DNA of 6,215 bases. Source: Chloroflexota bacterium. Its GTDB lineage: Bacteria; Chloroflexota; FW602-bin22; JAMCYS01. A program made the translations under genes and the position numbers. Where the stretch lies: positions 1 through 6,215 of the forward strand of contig JAJZQK010000220.1 of the NCBI GenBank assembly GCA_021847625.1, read 5' to 3'. Under the pieces are notes generated by a model. The model was not told the DNA's origin. It worked only from the letters and a program-made list of their open reading frames with translations, and made no database searches. Positions 1 to 5,496 of the stretch are shown piece by piece. Each line of letters begins with the position of its first letter. Position 1 is the stretch's first letter.

Positions 1-79
1 CGTTGCCCGCCGCGGCGGCGATGATGCCAGGGCCCATGACGGCTAGAATCGGCATCAGCCTGCTCATACTTGGCTTCAC
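1..79 (-). CDS. Nramp-family metal ion transporter, N-terminal fragment
   Basis: The minus strand opens with GTG at 79 and reads VKPSMSRLMPILAVMGPG then IIAAAAGN before leaving the window at base 1 (26 codons). The G-P-G followed by a small-residue helix matches the first transmembrane segment of Nramp (SLC11) proton-coupled divalent metal transporters in the inner membrane. The metal-binding Asp-Pro-Gly-Asn-type motif would fall just past the edge, so substrate (Mn/Fe or Mg) cannot be read here. An AGGAGG at 92-87 lies 7 bases from GTG 79. GTG 82 (4 bases) and ATG 67 (19 bases) are less well spaced in-frame alternatives. It follows the MgtE-like gene on the same strand after about 120 bases, so co-transcription is plausible. 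Family assignment rests on a short stretch plus this neighbour. Confidence 0.72.
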   Translation of the reverse strand, partial: MKPSMSRLMPILAVMGPGIIAAAAGN

Positions 80-143
80 CACCTCTCCTCCTCTCTATTG
101 TAGTATTTCCGCCTGGTCTGCCAGCTCATATGGACGAGCGTGC

Positions 144-165
144 CTTCCCTCTCCCACAAGGGAAG
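144..165 (-). repeat. Short hairpin in the mgtE-Nramp gap
   Basis: CTTCCCT (144-150) and AGGGAAG (159-165) form a perfect 7-bp stem with an 8-base loop, about 40 bases after the mgtE-like stop codon and 62 bases before the Nramp start. No T-run follows on either strand, so it is not a standard intrinsic terminator. It could mark a processing or partial attenuation point between two co-transcribed genes, or be chance. Confidence 0.3.
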
Positions 166-204
166 CCGTGGCAGGCACCCGAGCCGGGACGGCGAGAACG
201 AACG

Positions 205-2010
205 TTAGGCCACGTGCACGGCCGCAACCAGCCCAAAGGACAAGGTCAAGGCCACGACACTGATCACGGCGTCGACGACCGGCCCGGAAGCGAGCGCAGG
301 GTCCAGCCGAGTCCGCTCGATCAGCGCGGCGGCCGCGCTGCCCAAGAGCGTCGCCGCGACGACGGCCAGCGCCAGCCCTCCCCCCAGGCCCACGCCGAGG
401 CTGGCGCTGCCAACCCAGAGGTAGGAAGCGACCCCGATCAACAGGCCGAAGATCACGCCTAGCAGGCCCCCCACGATGGCCTCGTGCTGGAAGATCTGCG
501 TCCAGCCGGCGTAGCCGCCCGCCCCCGCCAGTGCCAGAGACTGTGCGCCGAGGGCGTTCGAGAGGTTGAGAATGAACGGCAAGAAGAACAGCACCGGCAG
601 GGTCGCCCGCAGAGGCACGGCGAAGGCCTGCAGGACGGCGCCCGCGGCCACTCCCCCCACCACCGCCGCGCTGAGCCAGGCCAGCCGACGCAATGCCTCC
701 TGCCAGGGCGCCACCCTTGTGCCGTAGAAGCCAGCGGGGCTACCGGAGAGCTGCTGGATGTCCTCCTCCGCCTCTTCCTTGAGCACGTCCAGGACGTCGT
801 CGACCGTGATCAGGCCCTGCAGGACGTCGTGCTCGTCGACGACCGGCACCGCCAGCAGGTTGTACTTGCCGATGATGCGGGCGACCTCTTCCTGGTCCGT
901 GTCCACGTAGACCTTGGTGACGTCGCGGCGCATCAGGTCCTCGACGACGGCCTGCGGTTGCGCCGTCACCAGGGCCCGCAGCGAGAGCACGCCGACCAGG
1001 TGATTATCTTCGTCCACCACGTAGAGATAGTAGACGTCGTGCTCGCCGAACTCCGCCTGGCGCAGGCGGGCGATGGTCTGGTCTACCGTCATCCGCCGCT
1101 GCAGGGTGAACACATCCGTCGTCATGCGGCCGCCGGCGGTGTTCTCGTCGTAGCGCAGCAGCTCCCTCACGTCCGCCGCTTCCGGCGCCTGCATCAAGGA
1201 GAGGAGGCGCTCGGCCCGCTTCTCGGGCAGCTCGGCCAGCACATCGGCCGCCACGTCGGGGGGCAGCAACTCCAGGAGGTCGGAGGCGTGCTCGCTCTCG
1301 AGCTCGGCCAGCAACCTGGCCTGCAGCTCGGGCTCGATCTCGGCTAGGGTCTTCGCGGCCACTCGCCTGTCCAGGCTTTCGAGGACGGCGGTGCCCTCCC
1401 CGGGCGCCATCTGCTCGATGATGTCCGCGATGTCGGCGGGGTGCAGTTCGGAAAGCTGGGTATGCGACACCCTCAGCCGCACATTGTCCAGCTCCGCGGC
1501 CAGCGGCTCGATGTAGTTCCACGTCACCAGGCGTTCGTCAAGCCTAATCGGCAAGAGGCGGCCGATGATGTCGGCCGTCTGCTCGGCACCAAGCCGCCGG
1601 AGGAAGGCACGCAGGCCGATGTCCACGCCCATGAGCCGCCATTGGCCGGCAATCTCGCCCAACTTGACGTCGTTGACCTTCACGATGCGCCGGCCCCGCG
1701 TGTCGACTATCTGCTTGTCGAGTAGGTCCCGCGCTACTCGTAGCTCGTGCTCCTTGGGCTCATACGGCGACATCTCGTCCGCGGACACGCTCAGCCGTAT
1801 CGCCGGCCGGTCGAGCTCCTTGACTTCGCCCCCGGGGACGACGACGCCGCCCGCGTGCAGGGGCAGACGCCCCCGTCCGGTGGCCACGACTATCGCCGAA
1901 ATGGTGGGAAAGGTATCGCCCGGTACGACGACGAGGTCGCTAAGTTGGCCTACCCGTCGACCGTTGACGTCGATCACCGGGAGATTCAGGATGTGGCTCA
2001 AGAAGACCAT
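205..2010 (-). CDS. mgtE: MgtE-type magnesium transporter with N-terminal PRC-barrel domains
   Basis: This 601-residue inner-membrane protein is predicted to be a Mg2+ channel gated by cytosolic Mg2+ sensing. Domains in order: a PRC-barrel (about 4-75), a second PRC-like segment (about 95-175, with the VNDV motif), a superhelical MgtE_N domain (about 185-290, beginning LSELHPADIADIIEQM), two CBS domains (about 295-355 and 357-412), an acidic plug helix (EEAEEDIQQL, 412-421), and five membrane helices (about 440-601). Typical MgtE proteins have about 450 residues; the extra N-terminal 180 or so are the PRC region. The last helix keeps the family pattern LDPALASGP (569-577). However, the usual GGNAG of helix 2 reads SNALG (484-488), and the position of the pore aspartate (Asp432 in Thermus MgtE, from memory) appears to be Ser584, with Asp580 one turn earlier. 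Transport specificity is therefore less certain than the fold. The ATG at 2010 has a near-perfect ribosome binding site. The downstream Nramp gene suggests a joint metal-transport unit. Confidence 0.9.
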   Translation of the reverse strand: MVFLSHILNLPVIDVNGRRVGQLSDLVVVPGDTFPTISAIVVATGRGRLPLHAGGVVVPGGEVKELDRPAIRLSVSADEMSPYEPKEHELRVARDLLDKQIVDTRGRRIVKVNDVKLGEIAGQWRLMGVDIGLRAFLRRLGAEQTADIIGRLLPIRLDERLVTWNYIEPLAAELDNVRLRVSHTQLSELHPADIADIIEQMAPGEGTAVLESLDRRVAAKTLAEIEPELQARLLAELESEHASDLLELLPPDVAADVLAELPEKRAERLLSLMQAPEAADVRELLRYDENTAGGRMTTDVFTLQRRMTVDQTIARLRQAEFGEHDVYYLYVVDEDNHLVGVLSLRALVTAQPQAVVEDLMRRDVTKVYVDTDQEEVARIIGKYNLLAVPVVDEHDVLQGLITVDDVLDVLKEEAEEDIQQLSGSPAGFYGTRVAPWQEALRRLAWLSAAVVGGVAAGAVLQAFAVPLRATLPVLFFLPFILNLSNALGAQSLALAGAGGYAGWTQIFQHEAIVGGLLGVIFGLLIGVASYLWVGSASLGVGLGGGLALAVVAATLLGSAAAALIERTRLDPALASGPVVDAVISVVALTLSFGLVAAVHVA

Positions 2011-2013
2011 AGG

Positions 2014-2022
2014 TCACCTCCT
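2014..2022 (-). promoter_or_regulatory. Ribosome binding site of the mgtE-like gene
   Basis: On the minus strand AGGAGGTGA (2022-2014) precedes the ATG at 2010 by 3 bases, or 8 bases counted from AGGAGG proper. It is an unusually full match to the 16S anti-Shine-Dalgarno and fixes this ATG as the start. Confidence 0.85.
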
Positions 2023-2445
2023 CCAGCAGGATGAATTGGTGCGCGGCAGACCTAGCCTATCTGCGGCGCCGCTGGGCGAGGTGCGACCGGAGGTTCCCCG
2101 AGAGGTGCAGCGGACACGGGAGAGCCCAGACCGGGGCTACCGGCCCGCGAGCCCTGCCGAGGCCATCGCGTTGACGAGAATGGGAAAATGAGGATTACTT
2201 ACGTTTGGGGGGACGGCAATCGCCTACACCGCCGCGGTGGTTCGAACCGATGCCGACCTCGCACCCAGGATTACGATATTCTTTTCGTAGCTGCTGCGTC
2301 GCTTACTAGGGTCAGCATCCACTCAAACCACCTACCTTTCCTTCCCTTGCCGGCCAGGACCCGCACCGCCGTCGAGCGGCTCGCCGCGAGGCGGGGATCC
2401 TCCCTCGTCAGATCGCCTATGCCATGCAATTGCCGGCACTGGAAG

Positions 2446-2466
2446 TGGCCCCGGCGAAAGGGGCCA
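2446..2466. repeat. Perfect 7-bp hairpin in the divergent spacer
   Basis: TGGCCCC (2446-2452) pairs with GGGGCCA (2460-2466) around a 7-base loop, GGCGAAA. Neither side is followed by a T-run, so it is not an intrinsic terminator. If the promoter at 2554-2583 is real, this hairpin lies about 80-100 bases into the mgtE leader. Function unknown. Confidence 0.35.
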
Positions 2467-2553
2467 GACAAATGCTGCACCCGGACACTATCGGCGGGGA
2501 AAGGGTCTTCCGGGACGCAACATCCCCACGGCGCCGGGTGACACTCAATTGAA

Positions 2554-2583
2554 AGTATACATCCGGCCATCTTGCACCGTCAA
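2554..2583 (-). promoter_or_regulatory. Candidate sigma-70-type promoter towards mgtE
   Basis: On the minus strand TTGACG (2583-2578) is followed after 18 bases by TATACT (2559-2554); each hexamer matches consensus at five of six positions. The predicted transcript would begin near 2547 and carry a leader of about 537 bases before the mgtE ATG at 2010. It is the best promoter-like pair I found in the spacer, but two 5/6 hexamers can occur by chance in a region this long. Confidence 0.35.
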
Positions 2584-2822
2584 GCAGCAGACTCGCCGCT
2601 CGTGCCGGCGGACGTTCGGAGGCCTGCCAACCCTCGGCCGCGTCACGCCGGGCCGACCCGACGGGCATTTGCCCCTCCACGGGGACCGACACGGCATTCG
2701 TGGCACGGAAGGTGCCGCTGTGCGTTGTCTGTTGCCACGGATGGCTCACAGATTGGCGGGGTAGGGCGTCCAGCTGCCAGGGAGAAAGACGACCCGTCGG
2801 GCCGCTCCACCACCGTCCGTGA

Positions 2823-2846
2823 TTCTCGCAGATGCATCGCAGAGAA
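2823..2846. promoter_or_regulatory. Imperfect 24-bp dyad, possible operator of the dehydrogenase
   Basis: TTCTC (2823-2827) and GAGAA (2842-2846) form the outer arms, GATGCATC (2831-2838) is a perfect central palindrome, and GCA on each side breaks the symmetry. Nine of twelve half-site positions are symmetric. It ends 10 bases before the AGGAGG of the dehydrogenase, a place where a repressor could block transcription or an RNA hairpin could affect translation. No convincing -35/-10 pair was found beside it. Confidence 0.35.
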
Positions 2847-2856
2847 AGTACCAAAC

Positions 2857-2862
2857 AGGAGG
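2857..2862 (+). promoter_or_regulatory. Ribosome binding site that sets the dehydrogenase start
   Basis: AGGAGG lies 5 bases before GTG 2868. This favours GTG over the in-frame ATG at 2832, which would add 12 residues unlike the family N-terminus and would place this site inside the coding sequence. Confidence 0.85.
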
Positions 2863-2867
2863 TTGAC

Positions 2868-4103
2868 GTGAGAGCAGTAGTCTTTCACGGAATAGGCGAC
2901 ATTCGCTTGGAGGATGTCCCCGAGCCGAAGCTAGAACAGCCGCAGGACGCCATAGTGCGCATCACCACGAGCGCCGTCTGTGGCACCGACCTACACATGA
3001 TCAGGGGCACGATGCCGGGTATGGTCCCCGGCACGATAATGGGACACGAGGGCGTCGGCATCGTCGAGGAAGTGGGGTCCGCCGTCCGCAACCTGCAGAA
3101 AGGCGACCGGGTGGTGATCCCGTCCACGATCGCCTGCGGTTATTGCTCCTACTGCCGGGCGGGTTACTACTCCCAGTGCGACAACGCCAACCCGAACGGC
3201 CCCCTGGCCGGGACGGCCTACTTCGGCGGGCCCAAGTCCACCGGGCCGTTCAACGGCCTACAGGCGCAGTACGCCCGCGTGCCCTTCGCTCCCGTCGGCC
3301 TGGTCAAGTTGCCGGATTCCGTGCCGGACGAGCAGGCGATCCTGCTGAGCGACGTATTCCCGACGGGCTACTTCGGCGCCGACATCGCCGATATCGAGCC
3401 CGGCCGCACGGTCGCCGTCTTCGGCTGCGGGCCGGTCGGCCTCTTCGCCATCGCCAGCGCGTTCCTGATGGGCGCCGGCCGCGTGTTCGCCGTCGACACC
3501 ATCCCCTCACGGCTGGATATGGCCCGGCAATTGGGAGCGGAGGTCATCGACTTCAACAAGGACGACCCCATCGAGGCCATCCGCGAGCTCACCGGCAACA
3601 TCGGCGTCGACCGGGTCATCGACGCGGTCGGCGTGGACGCCGTGACCCCGCACTCCGGCCCGGCGGCCGAGCACATCCGCAAGATGCAGAAGGCCTTCCA
3701 GGAAGAGCAGCAGCAGGTAGCTCCGCAGCAGAACCCGCAGGGCCCCAACTGGCACCCAGGCGACGCCCCCAGCCTGGCCCTCCAGTGGGAGGTGGAGTGC
3801 ATAGCCAAAGCCGGCACGCTCGCGATCATCGGCGTCTATCCAGAGCAGGTGCGCCGCTTCCCGATCGGCATGGCGATGAACAAGAACCTGAAGATCAACT
3901 CGGGCAACTGCCCCCATCGCCACTACGTACCTCAGCTGGTCGACCTCGTCGAGGCAGGGGAGATCGACCCGACCATGATCCTGACCGAGGAACTCGCCTT
4001 CGACGACGTTATCGAAGCCTACAAGCGGTTCGACAGGCGCGAACCGGGCTGGGTGAAAGTGGCCGTGGAGCCCGACCGCACGCGCGGTCGGCAGGCCGCC
4101 TAG
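2868..4103 (+). CDS. Zinc-dependent alcohol / formaldehyde-type dehydrogenase (MDR family)
   Basis: This 411-residue cytosolic enzyme should oxidise an alcohol or aldehyde adduct using NAD+ and zinc. Starting at GTG it reads MRAVVFHG, a typical family N-terminus. The catalytic zinc site is complete: Cys38 in CGTDLH, His60-Glu61 in GHE, and Asp162 in SDVFPTGY. The structural zinc site has four Cys (90, 93, 96, 104). The Rossmann fold shows GCGPVG (186-191), and Asp210 at the end of the second strand favours NAD over NADP. At 411 residues it exceeds classic alcohol dehydrogenases (about 350) and is nearer the glutathione-independent formaldehyde dehydrogenase-like group, which also has an insertion after the DAVG motif (252-255). 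Here the insert (about 260-305) includes a Gln-rich stretch (278-291). The substrate cannot be read from sequence, and there is no pathway neighbour. It stands as a single-gene unit between a long spacer and a strong terminator. Confidence 0.9.
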   Translation: MRAVVFHGIGDIRLEDVPEPKLEQPQDAIVRITTSAVCGTDLHMIRGTMPGMVPGTIMGHEGVGIVEEVGSAVRNLQKGDRVVIPSTIACGYCSYCRAGYYSQCDNANPNGPLAGTAYFGGPKSTGPFNGLQAQYARVPFAPVGLVKLPDSVPDEQAILLSDVFPTGYFGADIADIEPGRTVAVFGCGPVGLFAIASAFLMGAGRVFAVDTIPSRLDMARQLGAEVIDFNKDDPIEAIRELTGNIGVDRVIDAVGVDAVTPHSGPAAEHIRKMQKAFQEEQQQVAPQQNPQGPNWHPGDAPSLALQWEVECIAKAGTLAIIGVYPEQVRRFPIGMAMNKNLKINSGNCPHRHYVPQLVDLVEAGEIDPTMILTEELAFDDVIEAYKRFDRREPGWVKVAVEPDRTRGRQAA

Positions 4104-4132
4104 CCCAGCCTGCTTCGCCACATACCGGTCGC

Positions 4133-4167
4133 GACGAAAGCCTCCACTCCCCGTGGAGGCTTTCGTC
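4133..4167 (+). terminator. Intrinsic terminator after the dehydrogenase
   Basis: Two 15-base arms (4133-4147 and 4153-4167) pair perfectly around the loop TCCCC. The core CCTCCAC/GTGGAGG is flanked by GAAAG and CTTTC, so the U-rich side sits within the arm (TTTCGTCT). The hairpin starts 29 bases after the dehydrogenase stop. The symmetric A and T sides mean it could also act on the opposite strand. It should isolate prfA from dehydrogenase transcription. Confidence 0.88.
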
Positions 4168-4185
4168 TACCTGAATCCAGGCGCT

Positions 4186-4224
4186 CCCCGCGCGGCAAAC
4201 AGCCGCACATCCGTCTGCGCGGGG
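4186..4224. repeat. G+C-rich stem-loop upstream of the prfA promoter
   Basis: CCCCGCGC (4186-4193) and GCGCGGGG (4217-4224) form a perfect 8-bp stem. Inside the 23-base interval, GGC and GCC (4194-4204) can close a small hairpin around AAACA. It lies between the terminator and the prfA promoter. It may be a second termination or insulation element, but there is no T-run after it. Confidence 0.35.
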
Positions 4225-4232
4225 CCATGCCT

Positions 4233-4251
4233 GACAGTCGAGCAAACTGTC
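4233..4251. promoter_or_regulatory. Inverted repeat next to the prfA -35 region
   Basis: GACAGT (4233-4238) and ACTGTC (4246-4251) form a perfect inverted repeat with a 7-base centre, ending 5 bases upstream of the proposed -35 hexamer. Its position suits an activator or repressor site, but short repeats of this size also occur by chance. Confidence 0.3.
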
Positions 4252-4256
4252 GGCGC

Positions 4257-4286
4257 GTGTCAAGGGCGCGGCGCATATGCTATAAT
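4257..4286 (+). promoter_or_regulatory. Sigma-70-type promoter of prfA-prmC
   Basis: A perfect TATAAT (4281-4286), preceded by TGC so as to form an extended -10, lies 18 bases after GTGTCA (4257-4262; four of six matches to TTGACA). Transcription should begin near 4293, about 105 bases before prfA. The A+T-rich -10 stands out in G+C-rich surroundings and is well placed between the upstream terminator and prfA. Confidence 0.75.
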
Positions 4287-4295
4287 TGGGGGCGA

Positions 4296-4375
4296 CGAGA
4301 TCCCTTATTGTTGTTACGTGGCGGGCGCGTCGGGGATCAGATAGCGTGCCCGCCACGACGGAGTGAGGGATCTCG
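4296..4375 (+). promoter_or_regulatory. Two-tier hairpin in the prfA 5' leader
   Basis: CGAGATCCCT (4296-4305) pairs perfectly with AGGGATCTCG (4366-4375), and four more pairs with G-U wobbles continue inwards to 4309/4362. Inside an internal loop, CGTGGCGGGC (4317-4326) pairs perfectly with GCCCGCCACG (4348-4357), extendable by four pairs including wobbles to 4330/4344 and closing a 13-base loop. The structure begins almost at the predicted transcription start and ends 9 bases before the prfA ribosome binding site, so it fills most of the leader. No T-run follows, so it is not a plain terminator. It may stabilise the mRNA, control initiation, or be a small RNA. It matches no riboswitch class I recognise. 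Confidence 0.6.
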
Positions 4376-4384
4376 CCTGCTGAG

Positions 4385-4392
4385 AAGGTGAT
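4385..4392 (+). promoter_or_regulatory. Ribosome binding site of prfA
   Basis: AAGGTGAT, complementary to the 16S 3' end, lies 5 bases before ATG 4398 and 8 before the second ATG at 4401. Either ATG could serve; the first is annotated. Confidence 0.7.
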
Positions 4393-4397
4393 GTGCA

Positions 4398-5483
4398 ATG
4401 ATGATCATAGATACCCTGACTTCGATCGAAAGGCGATATGAGGAACTGAACCGCCTGATGGGTCAGCCGGAAGTGGCAACCGACGTCGAGGCTCTGCAGA
4501 ACTACGCCCGCGAGCAGTCCTCCCTGCAAGGGACGGTTCAGAAGTTCCGTGAATACAAAGAGGTGGCGAAGAACCTCGAGCAGGCAAAAGAGCTGCTGGA
4601 CGACGGCGAGACCGACCCCGAGCTGCGACAGCTGGCCGAGGAAGAAGTGTCCTCGCTGGAGGAGCAGCAGGAGCATCTGCTGGAGGAGATCAAGTTTGCC
4701 CTCCTGCCGGCCGACCCCGACGAAGAGCGCAACTGCATCGTGGAGATTCGCTCCGCCGCCGGTGGCGATGAGGCAGCTCTGTTCGCTGCCGACCTCTACC
4801 GCATGTACGCTCGCTACGCCGAACGCAAGGGCTGGAAGACCGAGGTGATCGACGCCAACATCACCGGCCTCGACGGCTTCAAGGAGATAATCTTCCAGGT
4901 CAAGGGTAGGGGTGCCTACTCGCGGCTGCGTTACGAGAGCGGCGTGCACCGCGTGCAGCGCGTTCCCGTGACCGAAGCCGGGGGGCGCATCCACACCTCG
5001 ACGGCGACCGTGGCAGTGCTGCCGGAGGTGGAAGAGGTCGACGTCCAGATCAACCCTGACGATCTGAAGATCGACACCTTCTGCTCCAGCGGCGCGGGGG
5101 GCCAGAACGTAAACAAGGTGGCCACGGCCGTGCGCGTCACCTACATCCCGACCGGCATGGTCATAACCTGCCAGGACGAGCGTTCGCAGCTGAAGAACAA
5201 GATCAAGGCTCTCTCCGTGCTGCGGGCCCGGCTCTACGAGCAAGAGGCCAGCAAACGAAACGCTGCCATCGACGAGGCCCGCCGCCTGCAGGTGGGCGCG
5301 GGTGACCGCAGCGAGAAGATTCGCACTTACAACTTCCCGCAGGACCGCGTCACCGACCACCGCATCGGCTTTACGGCGCATCGGCTGGAGGCCATCCTCG
5401 ACGGCGACATCGACGACATGATGGAGGCACTCGCCACCCAGAGTCGCTCCAAGCAGTTGCAGGCCGTGGGGCTCGCCTCCTAA
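4398..5483 (+). CDS. prfA: Peptide chain release factor 1 (RF1)
   Basis: RF1 recognises UAA and UAG in the ribosomal A site and triggers release of the finished peptide. At 361 residues the length is normal for the family. The order of parts is standard: a coiled-coil-rich N-terminal domain (about 1-105, many Glu, Gln and Leu); the conserved segment EIRSAAGGDEAALFA (116-130); the codon-reading motif Pro190-Val-Thr192, the RF1 type as opposed to SPF in RF2; and the catalytic GGQ at 234-236 within SSGAGGQNVNK. Gln236 is the residue methylated by PrmC, whose gene starts 13 bases downstream. No programmed frameshift (an RF2 feature) is present. The gene has its own promoter and structured leader. 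The start ATG-ATG is ambiguous by one codon. Confidence 0.98.
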   Translation: MMIIDTLTSIERRYEELNRLMGQPEVATDVEALQNYAREQSSLQGTVQKFREYKEVAKNLEQAKELLDDGETDPELRQLAEEEVSSLEEQQEHLLEEIKFALLPADPDEERNCIVEIRSAAGGDEAALFAADLYRMYARYAERKGWKTEVIDANITGLDGFKEIIFQVKGRGAYSRLRYESGVHRVQRVPVTEAGGRIHTSTATVAVLPEVEEVDVQINPDDLKIDTFCSSGAGGQNVNKVATAVRVTYIPTGMVITCQDERSQLKNKIKALSVLRARLYEQEASKRNAAIDEARRLQVGAGDRSEKIRTYNFPQDRVTDHRIGFTAHRLEAILDGDIDDMMEALATQSRSKQLQAVGLAS

Positions 5484-5496
5484 TTCGATCAATCTT

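Larger units (their letters stand above)
2011..2867. other. 857-base divergent spacer without a recognisable gene
   Basis: The spacer separates the leftward mgtE-like gene from the rightward dehydrogenase. Open frames of 71-145 codons exist on both strands, but their translations are rich in Arg, Cys, Trp, Ser and Pro and show no domain, membrane segment or well-spaced ribosome binding site that I recognise. They look like chance open frames of G+C-rich DNA. What it does hold: the mgtE ribosome binding site; perfect 10-bp palindromes at 2063-2072 (GCGGCGCCGC) and 2239-2248 (GGTTCGAACC); hairpins at 2446-2466 and 2702-2716; a candidate leftward promoter at 2554-2583; and a 24-bp dyad at 2823-2846. 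A long leader, a decayed gene or an unrecognised RNA remain possible. Confidence 0.6.

Noticed and set aside
144..165. Intrinsic terminator between the mgtE-like and Nramp genes
   Set aside because: A stem exists, but there is no T-run on the minus strand after it. It is listed only as a hairpin.
484..1347. 287-codon open frame antisense to the mgtE-like gene
   Set aside because: It is rich in His, Gln, Arg and Gly as expected from reading the complement of the real gene, with no recognisable domain.
2023..2200. M-box magnesium riboswitch directly upstream of mgtE
   Set aside because: I could not find the conserved core or its helices by eye. A covariance-model search would be needed to claim it.
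2231..2258. Possible tRNA T-arm (GGTTCGAACC) in the divergent spacer
   Set aside because: On neither strand do the flanks give a 5-bp T-stem, and no acceptor or anticodon arm can be matched at the right distance. The motif is simply a 10-bp palindrome.
2832..2867. Upstream ATG extension of the dehydrogenase
   Set aside because: The 12 added residues do not look like the family N-terminus, and AGGAGG is placed to serve GTG 2868.
2188..2888. Several open frames of 71-145 codons in the spacer, for example 2417-2854 minus and 2188-2541 plus
   Set aside because: They overlap each other on both strands, have unnatural composition, lack well-placed ribosome binding sites and show no recognisable domain.
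3143..4174. 343-codon open frame overlapping the dehydrogenase in another frame
   Set aside because: The Arg/Pro/Gly-rich translation is a typical frame shadow and the overlapped gene is certain.
4314..5492. 392-codon open frame antisense to prfA
   Set aside because: It mirrors the codon pattern of a certain gene, has no ribosome binding site and runs across the prfA leader. It is a shadow frame of G+C-rich DNA.
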